Positions 26,531 to 33,972 of a stretch of 64,000 nt of DNA are shown here, in pieces. This DNA comes from JAJYSO01 sp964586655 (GTDB taxonomy: Bacteria > Bacteroidota > Bacteroidia > Flavobacteriales > Flavobacteriaceae). How positions within the stretch are numbered: position 1 is the stretch's first letter; every line of letters starts with the position of its first letter. A model generated the notes under the pieces. The model did not search any database and was not told the origin of the DNA. It worked only from the letters and a program-made list of their open reading frames with translations. Made by a program: the position numbers and the translations under genes. The stretch spans positions 66,395 to 130,394 of the forward strand of contig CAZPGY010000006.1 in assembly GCA_964586655.1 (NCBI GenBank). Reading direction: 5' to 3'.

Positions 26531-27112
26531 ATGAACAAAACACGTTTTTTTACCCTCTTGTTGACCGTTTCTATTTTGTCGACAAGTTGCTTAGGGTCCT
26601 TTTCAGCTTTTAACAATCTCAAAGACTGGAACAGCCAAGTCACAGACAACAGATTTGTTAACAACTTAATTTTCTGGGGATTAAACATCATCCCGGTATA
26701 TGAGCTTTTCTTTGTGGGCGATGTAATCATCTTCAATGTTATTGAATTTTGGTCCGGTTCTAATCCGCTCTCTATGACGGAAGGTGAAGTAGAAACACAA
26801 ACCCTTGTCAAAAACGGCAACACCTACAAAATGATTGCCACTAAGAATCAAATGACAATCAAAGTGATTGACGGAAAAGACAAAGGAAATGCAGTAGAGT
26901 TATTCTACCTCCCGGAAGAAAAATCATGGAATGCCAAAACACAAGATGGTCAAGAAATCCAACTTTCTTCCATGCATGATGGTTTCTACTATGTATATCT
27001 TCCGGATGGTCAACGCGTACAAATGGACATTACCACTTCACAACAAGAAGGAATGGCCATTATCAATTCTAAACTCGAAAACACTCATAAATACTATGCG
27101 GTGACCCCATAA
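26531..27112 (+). CDS. DUF3332 family lipoprotein
   Basis: 193-aa protein with a signal peptide ending in a lipobox (STSCLGSFSAFNNLKDWN; Cys about 20) and the DUF3332 core: FVNNLIFWGLNIIPVYELFFVGDVIIFNVIEFWSG (short motif pieces cited from about 45-80) containing two hydrophobic helices, then a beta-rich C-terminal half. The family is common and uncharacterised in Bacteroidota. A strong hairpin terminator follows at 27169. It is divergent from comM. Confidence 0.8.
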   Translation: MNKTRFFTLLLTVSILSTSCLGSFSAFNNLKDWNSQVTDNRFVNNLIFWGLNIIPVYELFFVGDVIIFNVIEFWSGSNPLSMTEGEVETQTLVKNGNTYKMIATKNQMTIKVIDGKDKGNAVELFYLPEEKSWNAKTQDGQEIQLSSMHDGFYYVYLPDGQRVQMDITTSQQEGMAIINSKLENTHKYYAVTP

Positions 27113-27168
27113 AAACTGTATCTATCCCAAATATCGGACTACTCTGCGGTTTGGGGTATGATCTTCTT

Positions 27169-27202
27169 AAAAAAACGGGAGCACACCAGTTCCCGTTTTT
27201 TT
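27169..27202 (+). terminator. Rho-independent terminator after the DUF3332 gene
   Basis: AAAAAACGGGA pairs with TCCCGTTTTTT across a short loop, and the right arm runs into T-rich sequence. Confidence 0.8.
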
Positions 27203-27321
27203 ATTATTTCATCGGCGCTTCTTCTTGAATCGCCTTGCAATGTTTATAACTCTTCCTTTGTTATTCTTCCAAACTTATAAGATTGCTTATTTTTACCGCT
27301 ATAAAATAAAATCCACCTATT

Positions 27322-29928
27322 TTGGCCAAAAAGAAAGCAAAAGTGACCCCGCTTATGAAGCAGTACAACGGGATCAAAGCCAAGTATCCCGATGCACTCC
27401 TCCTTTTTCGCGTGGGCGATTTTTACGAATCTTTTGGTGAAGACGCCATCAAAGTGGCGCGGATCCTAAATATTGTTCTCACCAATCGAAACAATGGCGG
27501 GGAACAAACCGAACTGGCTGGTTTTCCTCATCACGCCTTAAATACCTATTTACCCAAACTGGTCAAAGCAGGAGAACGCGTGGCAATTTGCGATCAACTC
27601 GAGGATCCCAAAAAAGCCAAGAAGATTGTTAAACGCGGCGTTACAGAAATGGTTACACCCGGCGTGGCCCTGAATGATGAAGTATTGCAAAGCAAATCCA
27701 ATAACTTTTTGGCGGCACTTCATTTTGACAAACAACAATATGGAATCGCCTTTTTAGATGTCTCTACCGGAGAGTTTCTCACCGCAGAAGGCAATGCAGA
27801 ATATATTGACAAACTCTTACAAAATTTTCAGCCCAGTGAGGTGCTGATTCCCAAAAAACACAAGCGTCATTTTAATGAAATTTTTGGGCATCATTTTCAT
27901 GTCTATCTCAAAGAAGACTGGCTCTTTAAACCCGATTTTGCCTACGAAACCCTTAATCATCACTTTCAAACCAAGACCCTCAAAGGCTTTGGAATTGATC
28001 ATTTGGAAAGAGGAATTATTGCTTCCGGAGTAATCTTACACTATTTGGAAGAAACCCAGCATCACAAATTGAAGCATATCACTTCCATTGTCCGAATTGC
28101 GCGAGAAGATTATGTGTGGATGGATCGATTTACCATTCAAAACCTCGAGCTTTATCAGGCCAATGCGCAAAATGCGGTCACCTTATTGGAAGTCATAGAC
28201 AAAACCATCTCTGCCATGGGCGGGCGTTTGCTCAAACGATGGTTGGCGCTGCCCTTAAGAAATGCCGATAAAATAGCCCAGCGCCATCAGAGTGTGGGTT
28301 TTCTATTAAAAAATCAAGGGCTGCAGCAAAACATTCAAACTCAAATCAAACAAATCAGCGATTTAGAACGCCTGATTTCTAAAGTTGCCGCCCAAAAGGT
28401 TACTCCTCGAGAAGTGGTGCAACTCAAGACTTCTTTGGATGCTGTGATTCCGATCAAAGAGAAAATAGCCGCCGAAGATTGTGAAGCCCTTAAGGTGATT
28501 GCCGAAAACTTACATTCCTGTGATCTTTTACGACAAAAAATCAAGGAAGCTCTCCATGAAGATGCCCCGGTTAACGTCAATAAAGGCAATGTGATTGCCG
28601 AAGGTTTTTCGGAAGAATTGGACAGTCTGCGCAAGATTGCCTTTTCCAGTAAAGACTACCTTGACCAAATGCTGAAACGAGAAAAGGAAGAAACCGGCAT
28701 CAGCAGCTTAAAAATTGGCAGCAATAATGTTTTTGGGTACTACCTTGAAGTTAGGAATACCCACAAAAATAAGGTCCCTGAAGATTGGACGCGCAAGCAA
28801 ACCCTGACCAATTCAGAACGCTATATTACAGAGGAACTCAAGTCCTATGAAGCCAAAATCCTCGGAGCAGAGGAAAAAATACAAATCCTCGAGCAAGAGC
28901 TTTTTGATAAATTGGTTCTGTGGATGAATGACTATATCAAATCTGTTCAACAAAACGCCTTGCTGGTGGCACAATTGGATTGCCTTTGTGGTTTTTCTCA
29001 GCTGGCTTTAGAAGAGGATTACAAGCTCCCCCACCTGACCGACAATTACAGCTTAGACATCAAAGGCGGCCGTCATCCGGTCATTGAAAAACAGCTTCCC
29101 GCCGATGAAGCTTATATTGCCAATGATGTTTTTTTAGATCGGGAAGAACAGCAAATCGTAATGATTACCGGTCCCAACATGAGTGGAAAATCGGCCTTAC
29201 TACGACAAACGGCACTCATTGTCTTATTGGCCCAAATGGGCAGTTTTGTGCCCGCTCAATCAGCAGAAATTGGTTTGGTCGATAAAATTTTCACTCGAGT
29301 AGGCGCCAGCGACAACATTAGTTTAGGCGAATCTACCTTTATGGTTGAAATGAACGAAACAGCCAATATTCTCAACAATATTTCTAAACGCAGTTTGGTG
29401 TTGCTCGATGAAATCGGTCGAGGAACAAGTACTTATGACGGCATCTCTATTGCATGGGCCATTAGCGAATACCTTCACGAACACCCGGCAAAGCCCAAAA
29501 CCCTTTTCGCAACGCATTATCACGAGTTGAATGCGATGGAAAAAACCTTTGAGCGCATTAAAAACTATAATGTCTCGGTTAAAGAACTCAAAGACAAGGT
29601 ACTTTTTATGCGCAAGCTTATACCCGGAGGCAGTGAACACAGCTTTGGAATTCACGTTGCCAAAATGGCCGGAATGCCACAACATGTAGTCAACAGAGCT
29701 ACAAAAATTTTAAAGAAGCTCGAAGCCTCTCACGAAGGAGAGGAACTAAGCGGTCAGGTACAAAAAGCCGCGCAACAAGATCCACAACTAAGCTTTTTCC
29801 AACTGGACGACCCTTTGCTTGAAGACATTCGAGAAGAAATCATGCAAACCGACATTGACACCCTAACGCCTGTAGAAGCTCTGATGAAACTAAATGAAAT
29901 CAAACGGATGATCAGTCCAAAAAAATAA
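27322..29928 (+). CDS. mutS: DNA mismatch repair protein MutS
   Basis: 868-aa mismatch-recognition ATPase that recruits MutL to replication errors. The N-terminal mismatch wedge GDFYESFGEDA (Phe 34, Glu 36) is intact, followed by connector, lever and clamp domains, and the ATPase with Walker A GPNMSGKSALLRQ (about 616), VGASDNISLGESTFMVEM, LDEIGRGTSTYDG and ATHYHEL. The start is TTG 27322, giving AKKKAKVTPLMKQYNGIKAKYPD, which matches the usual MutS beginning; no ATG fits. It appears full-length and functional, relevant to the stability of the G tract at 7782. Confidence 0.95.
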   Translation: MAKKKAKVTPLMKQYNGIKAKYPDALLLFRVGDFYESFGEDAIKVARILNIVLTNRNNGGEQTELAGFPHHALNTYLPKLVKAGERVAICDQLEDPKKAKKIVKRGVTEMVTPGVALNDEVLQSKSNNFLAALHFDKQQYGIAFLDVSTGEFLTAEGNAEYIDKLLQNFQPSEVLIPKKHKRHFNEIFGHHFHVYLKEDWLFKPDFAYETLNHHFQTKTLKGFGIDHLERGIIASGVILHYLEETQHHKLKHITSIVRIAREDYVWMDRFTIQNLELYQANAQNAVTLLEVIDKTISAMGGRLLKRWLALPLRNADKIAQRHQSVGFLLKNQGLQQNIQTQIKQISDLERLISKVAAQKVTPREVVQLKTSLDAVIPIKEKIAAEDCEALKVIAENLHSCDLLRQKIKEALHEDAPVNVNKGNVIAEGFSEELDSLRKIAFSSKDYLDQMLKREKEETGISSLKIGSNNVFGYYLEVRNTHKNKVPEDWTRKQTLTNSERYITEELKSYEAKILGAEEKIQILEQELFDKLVLWMNDYIKSVQQNALLVAQLDCLCGFSQLALEEDYKLPHLTDNYSLDIKGGRHPVIEKQLPADEAYIANDVFLDREEQQIVMITGPNMSGKSALLRQTALIVLLAQMGSFVPAQSAEIGLVDKIFTRVGASDNISLGESTFMVEMNETANILNNISKRSLVLLDEIGRGTSTYDGISIAWAISEYLHEHPAKPKTLFATHYHELNAMEKTFERIKNYNVSVKELKDKVLFMRKLIPGGSEHSFGIHVAKMAGMPQHVVNRATKILKKLEASHEGEELSGQVQKAAQQDPQLSFFQLDDPLLEDIREEIMQTDIDTLTPVEALMKLNEIKRMISPKK

Positions 29929-30066
29929 GCTGCTTGAAAGTAGAACAATTTGATATACCGCCAGAAACGCTTATTCTTTTTTCTGAAACAGTTTTTATAC
30001 GGCCTCCGGCGTCAACAATGAGTTTGTAAAAACATTTTGTACCAATAGATTTGGCAGGCTGCTTTT

Positions 30067-30122
30067 TTTGACAAAAAAATTTCAATTTTCATTTTGTCAA
30101 ATGAAGAAAAGGATTAAATTTG
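30067..30122 (+). promoter_or_regulatory. tRNA-Gly promoter with overlapping palindrome
   Basis: TTTTG at 30092-30096 (-33 element) and TAAATTTG at 30115-30122 (-7) are 18 nt apart and fit the Bacteroidota consensus. The -33 element is inside a 10-bp inverted repeat: TTTGACAAAA at 30067-30076 and TTTTGTCAAA at 30092-30101. Confidence 0.65.
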
Positions 30123-30164
30123 CAGCCGCAATATGATGTTGCTTTCTTTAACATATTGAAATAG

Positions 30165-30237
30165 GCGAAAATAGCTCAGTTGGTAGAGCGCCACCTTGCC
30201 AAGGTGGAGGTCGCGGGTTCGAATCCCGTTTTTCGCT
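30165..30237 (+). tRNA. tRNA-Gly (GCC)
   Basis: 73-nt cloverleaf. Acceptor GCGAAAA/TTTTCGC, D arm GCTC...GAGC, anticodon stem CCACC/GGTGG with loop TTGCCAA (anticodon GCC), T arm GCGGG-TTCGAAT-CCCGT, discriminator T. CCA is not encoded. A terminator follows at once. Confidence 0.95.
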
Positions 30238-30245
30238 CAACGAGG

Positions 30246-30282
30246 AAAAGCGAAAAATATTAAGTTTGTTTTTCGCTTTTTT
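30246..30282 (+). terminator. Terminator after tRNA-Gly
   Basis: AAAAGCGAAAAA pairs with TTTTTCGCTTTT, followed by T residues. It separates the two tRNA genes. Confidence 0.75.
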
Positions 30283-30313
30283 ACTTTAAAACCTCAACAA
30301 TACTCCATCCTTA

Positions 30314-30400
30314 GCTCGGGTGGTGGAATTGGTAGACACGTTGGACTTAAAATCCAATGGCCTAGTATTGGCCGTGCGGGTTCAAGTCCCGCTCCGAGCA
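30314..30400 (+). tRNA. tRNA-Leu (UAA)
   Basis: 87-nt class II tRNA. Acceptor GCTCGGG/TCCGAGC, anticodon stem TTGGA/TCCAA with loop CTTAAAA (anticodon TAA), a long variable arm (GGCC...GGCC), T arm GCGGG-TTCAAGT-CCCGC, discriminator A. The genome reads ACCT after the acceptor, so CCA is not fully encoded. Confidence 0.95.
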
Positions 30401-30409
30401 CCTTAAAAG

Positions 30410-30457
30410 ACGCTAATTCGTTAACCTTCAAGAATTTAACGATTGGCGTTTTTTTTA
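30410..30457 (+). terminator. Terminator after tRNA-Leu
   Basis: ACGCTAATTCGTTAA pairs with TTAACGATTGGCGT (one bulge, one mismatch), followed by eight T. Confidence 0.75.
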
Positions 30458-30613
30458 TTGTACAGCGCTGACCAATAAAATAAAGTAAGACTTTTACTTC
30501 GCTTTTTTATTTTAATCGTTATTCTCACAACCGTTTTTAAAAACTGCAAGCAAGTGATTTTGTTTTTCTCTTCTCAACGCCCAACACAAACATCCCCCTC
30601 ACTTTAATCACCA

Positions 30614-31651
30614 CTATGCTGTATATTTTCGATAAGCAGCCGCTAACTTGGTGTCGTACTGATTCTGTTTATAGCCCGGGCCATTATACCGTCGAGCAAA
30701 GGCTGTCCATTGGTGGTTTCTTAAATAGGTTAGAAGTTGATTGGCACTTAAAAATTCTCCAAATGCTTTTAATTGTGTGGCTTCGTCTTTCTTCATATCG
30801 GCAACAAACTCCATCACCGTGGCATAGCCCAACAACTCGTAATGAAAACCCATGATTTGAAATAATCCATAAGAAGCCGAACAATAGGCAGCTTCACTCA
30901 CCTTGATATCGGAGCGAATGGTCGCTGCTTTTCTCAACCGGTTCCACTCCCCGATTCCGCCTTGATAATATTTCCGAGTCCAGTACCGGTAAAGGACATC
31001 TTCATATCCGGGGACCATGCTTGCAGGATTATAACCCCGTTTTTCTAATTGTCGCCAAAATATATGACCTTCAAACAGGATGACAGGCAAACCATTACTC
31101 AAAAAACCATTGCCATTACTTTCTACGTCTCGCACGGCTTGTACCACCGCTATCTCCAGCTCATGAGTTTGCGCAAAGGCCTCGATATCTGCCGCTTTTA
31201 AAGCAGTGTCTTTTAGCGTATGAACGGAGTCCGAATCTTCAAGTAGTGCTTCCCAGGTCGAGTTCCCCACAATCCCATCAACCACAAGCTGTCGATCTCG
31301 TTGAAATTTTTTTACGGCAGCGACGGTTCCCGGTCCGAATATTCCATCTGTCAATAAAGAAAAACCTTGCTGATTCAACAGCTCTTGCAATTGTTTCACC
31401 AAATTCCCTTCCATTCCTTCCTTAAGCAATTTGGGGAAAGTGTTCTTTTCAGGCTGCCGAAGTGCTTCCCAAGTGGCAGGCCCGACAACACCATCTACCG
31501 TTAAAGCGGCCTTCTGTTGAAAATCCTTAACGGCTTTTTCGGTTCCTTTACCAAAAATACCATCTACCATCAGTTGATAGCCGCTTTCATTTAACAAGAT
31601 CTGCAAGGTTTTAACAGCCGAGCCTCGGGCGTGAAGTTTGAGTGTTTCCAT
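30614..31651 (-). CDS. Endolysin-like N-acetylmuramidase with two PG_binding_1 domains
   Basis: 345-aa peptidoglycan hydrolase. Two peptidoglycan-binding type 1 repeats come first (about 3-62 and 75-135; each ends DFQQKAALTVDGVVGPATWEAL or similar), followed by an N-acetylmuramidase (DUF3380) domain (about 155-345) with VESNGNGFLSNGLPVILFEGH, ASYGLFQIMGFHYELLGY and RRYNGPGYKQNQYDTKLA. The Glu in VESNG is the likely catalytic acid. No signal peptide or membrane segment is present, which is typical of phage endolysins needing a holin. No other phage genes are nearby. It lies downstream of two tRNA genes, on the opposite strand. Confidence 0.85.
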   Translation of the reverse strand: METLKLHARGSAVKTLQILLNESGYQLMVDGIFGKGTEKAVKDFQQKAALTVDGVVGPATWEALRQPEKNTFPKLLKEGMEGNLVKQLQELLNQQGFSLLTDGIFGPGTVAAVKKFQRDRQLVVDGIVGNSTWEALLEDSDSVHTLKDTALKAADIEAFAQTHELEIAVVQAVRDVESNGNGFLSNGLPVILFEGHIFWRQLEKRGYNPASMVPGYEDVLYRYWTRKYYQGGIGEWNRLRKAATIRSDIKVSEAAYCSASYGLFQIMGFHYELLGYATVMEFVADMKKDEATQLKAFGEFLSANQLLTYLRNHQWTAFARRYNGPGYKQNQYDTKLAAAYRKYTA

Positions 31652-32008
31652 AATTCTTAGTGGGTTAGTTTGATCGTTACTATGTTCATGGCATTTTTTA
31701 CGTGCAGTTTAGGGGGGAATTGCTAAATATACACTTTTTTCATGTGTTTTTAAAACATCTCCCTTTAGAGGGCTTTATCTAAATTTCAAATCTCTGTATT
31801 AAAAATACTGCCATAGCTAAAGCGGTGTCTGTGTTTTTCATCTCAACCTTTGAAAATTTAAGCACCAAATCTTTAGGCTGTTCGTAAATGGATTGGATAT
31901 CAATTTAATTATTGACCTTGAAAAATTGTTAAGTTTTCTCCAAATATCACAGCAACAAAAGATATTATATGATATTTGCCGCATTAACCCCATAAAACAA
32001 TAAACACT
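31652..32008. other. 357-bp gap with a degenerate E1 copy
   Basis: About 31772-31900 reads ATCTAAATTTCAAATCTCTG, CCATAGCTAAAGCGGTGTCTG and ends GTAAATGGATTGGATAT, aligning with E1 left interior, core and right end but much decayed. The left terminus is not clear. The remainder, up to the barrel-protein gene, shows no recognised promoter. Confidence 0.5.
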
Positions 32009-32497
32009 ATGAAAAGGACAATCTTATTGTTGTTTTGCATGGCCGGATTTGCTTTTACAACCCAGGCCCAAAATATTTCAAAAAATGCAATTGGTCTTCG
32101 TTTTGGAGGCGGAAATGGCTATGGTGCAGAGATTTCTTATCAAAGACTCGTCAGTGGCAACAACCGTTTAGAATTTGACTTAGGGTTTAGAAACGATGAT
32201 GATTATTATCATTCTTTCAAATTGACCGGCTTATACCAATGGATATGGAATATCGAAGGCGGATTTAATTGGTACGTCGGTGTTGGAGGCGGTGTCGGCA
32301 GCGTCAATGTCGATCACCACCACTATCACAATGATGGGGCATTTGCCTTTATCGCAGGAGATATCGGAATTGAATATGATTTTAATATTCCCTTGCAAAT
32401 TGCCTTAGATTTTAGGCCTGAATTATTCTTCACCAACTACGATTATTATGATGACTTTGGGCCGGACTTGGCACTTGCCATCCGATACCGATTCTAA
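32009..32497 (+). CDS. Small outer-membrane beta-barrel protein
   Basis: 162-aa exported protein with a clear signal peptide (about 1-20, ending TTQAQN). The mature part is composed of alternating beta-strands rich in Gly, Tyr and Asp (RFGGGNGYGAEISYQRL, YVGVGGGVGSVNVD, IALDFRPELFFTN) and ends in Phe (LAIRYRF), as expected for an eight-strand barrel inserted by BAM. Function unknown. A strong terminator follows 19 bp after the stop. Confidence 0.8.
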   Translation: MKRTILLLFCMAGFAFTTQAQNISKNAIGLRFGGGNGYGAEISYQRLVSGNNRLEFDLGFRNDDDYYHSFKLTGLYQWIWNIEGGFNWYVGVGGGVGSVNVDHHHYHNDGAFAFIAGDIGIEYDFNIPLQIALDFRPELFFTNYDYYDDFGPDLALAIRYRF

Positions 32498-32516
32498 AAA
32501 AACACCCTCCTATAAA

Positions 32517-32550
32517 ACCAAAAAAGCAGGCTCATACCTGCTTTTTTGGT
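32517..32550. terminator. Bidirectional terminator between the barrel gene and trxA
   Basis: Perfect 14-bp stem: ACCAAAAAAGCAGG, loop CTCATA, CCTGCTTTTTTGGT. It has A-rich and T-rich flanks on each side, so it can serve both convergent genes. Confidence 0.85.
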
Positions 32551-32590
32551 TTATATCAACTAATCCAAGCTTTATATAGGAGAAATGGCT

Positions 32591-32893
32591 TTAGGGCGTA
32601 TGTGCTAAAACCAAGTCCTTCAATTCGCGTTTGGTGAGCAAGCCGGCCTGTTGCCAAACTCGCTTCCCATCTTTAAACAACATTAACGTAGGCACGCTGC
32701 GTATTTGAAACTTTGAAGCCAGCGTCTGGTTTTTATCCACATCAACTTTAATCAATTTTAGCTTTTCCCCCAATTCCGATTTAAGCTCTTTTAAAACCGG
32801 CGCTAAGGTTTGACAAGGACCACACCAAGTTGCATAAAAATCTATCAGCACCGGAGCTTCTGAACTGATAATTTGGTTAAAATTGTCTTTCAT
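32591..32893 (-). CDS. trxA: Thioredoxin
   Basis: 100-aa cytosolic disulfide reductase. The active site WCGPC is intact (Cys 24 and Cys 27), the cis-Pro is in IRSVPTLMLF, and the KVDVDKNQTLASKF segment is standard. No signal peptide is seen, so it is the cytoplasmic type. Its electron donor would be thioredoxin reductase, which is not in this window. It is followed upstream on the same strand by the enoyl-CoA hydratase gene after a 46-bp gap; the pair may be co-transcribed. Confidence 0.93.
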   Translation of the reverse strand: MKDNFNQIISSEAPVLIDFYATWCGPCQTLAPVLKELKSELGEKLKLIKVDVDKNQTLASKFQIRSVPTLMLFKDGKRVWQQAGLLTKRELKDLVLAHTP

Positions 32894-32939
32894 TTTTGAG
32901 TTTTTAAGTGTGCCATTTCTTTAGATCAGAAGTATATTT

Positions 32940-33722
32940 TTAAGCCCCCTTAAATTTTGGTTTGCGCTTTTCCACAAAAGCGCTTACCCCTTCTTTATAA
33001 TCATCACTTTGAGCGGCTTGTATTTGATATTCACTTTCCAAGTCCAATTGTTCATCAAGATTATTAGACAAGGATTGATTGAGTAATTGTTTGGTTTGAA
33101 CAAGGGCTTTGGTAGGCATTTGGGCTACTTTTTGTGCCAAAGCCGTTGATTGGTCAACAAACTCATCTGCTGAAAAACATTTGTATATCATACCCATTGC
33201 TTCAGCTTCTTTTGCAGAAACTTTATCCCCCAACATTGCCAAGGCAGAAGCCTTTTGAAAACCAATCAATCGGGGCAAGAAGAAAGTTCCTCCACTATCC
33301 GGAATCAAGCCTATACCGCTGAAAGCTTGAATGAATGAAGCTTTTTCAGAAGCCACTACAATATCACAAGCCAAGGCAATATTAGCTCCGGCACCGGCTG
33401 CCACTCCGTTTACCGCTGCAATAACCGGTTTCTCTACTTTTCGAATTAAACGGATAATTGGGTTGTAATGCTCTTCTAAGATCTTTTTAAATCCCGGATT
33501 GCTCTCCTGATCGGTGACCTCCTTTAAATCTTGGCCGGCAGAAAATGCTTTGCCTTCCCCGGAAATGCAGATGGCACGAACATCTTCATTTTGACCGACA
33601 TTTTTTAGTACCTCTTGAAAGGCCAAGGCCATCTCTCGATTAAAACTGTTAAAGGCCTTGGGGCGGTTTAAAGTAAGATAGGCCACTCCATCTTTGATTG
33701 CTGTTTTTAGCGTATCGCTCAT
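32940..33722 (-). CDS. Enoyl-CoA hydratase/isomerase, PaaG-like
   Basis: 260-aa crotonase-fold enzyme. The oxyanion-hole regions are visible: SGEGKAFSAGQDL and AAVNGVAAGAGANIALACDIVVAS. The GLIPDSGGTFFLPRLIG segment carries an Asp where hydratases have the second catalytic Glu, as in PaaG (ring-1,2-epoxyphenylacetyl-CoA isomerase) of phenylacetate degradation. No other paa genes are present, so the physiological substrate is open. A -7 box lies at 33779-33786. Alternative: a generic short-chain enoyl-CoA isomerase. Confidence 0.85.
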   Translation of the reverse strand: MSDTLKTAIKDGVAYLTLNRPKAFNSFNREMALAFQEVLKNVGQNEDVRAICISGEGKAFSAGQDLKEVTDQESNPGFKKILEEHYNPIIRLIRKVEKPVIAAVNGVAAGAGANIALACDIVVASEKASFIQAFSGIGLIPDSGGTFFLPRLIGFQKASALAMLGDKVSAKEAEAMGMIYKCFSADEFVDQSTALAQKVAQMPTKALVQTKQLLNQSLSNNLDEQLDLESEYQIQAAQSDDYKEGVSAFVEKRKPKFKGA

Positions 33723-33778
33723 TGTCGTTTATTTTAGATTATCATTTTTTTGGAAACCCATTAAAAAATCGGTTTACG

Positions 33779-33786
33779 CAAAAGTA
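33779..33786 (-). promoter_or_regulatory. -7 box for the enoyl-CoA hydratase gene
   Basis: CAAAAGTA is TACTTTTG on the minus strand, about 57 bp upstream of the start codon. Confidence 0.5.
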
Positions 33787-33972
33787 ATCAAATATAAAAT
33801 GGCAGGAAAACGGAATGTGGTTGAGTTTGAAAGGGAGTATTGCATCTCGTCTGATCCTTTACCACAACAAAACCAATTCACCTCTTGCGATTCCGCTTTG
33901 CTGCACTTTCATTACACCATAAAAAACGAGAAATGCTGTTGACTGAAATTATTAAACGATTCCGATTAACCT

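Noticed and set aside
27225..27440. Open frame overlapping the start of mutS
   Set aside because: Out of frame with mutS, which has strong protein evidence; no features of its own.
30196..30471. Open frame of 91 codons across the tRNA genes
   Set aside because: It runs through both tRNA genes and their terminators.
30100..31700. Prophage integrated at tRNA-Leu
   Set aside because: Only one endolysin-like gene was seen; no integrase, structural genes or duplicated tRNA end.
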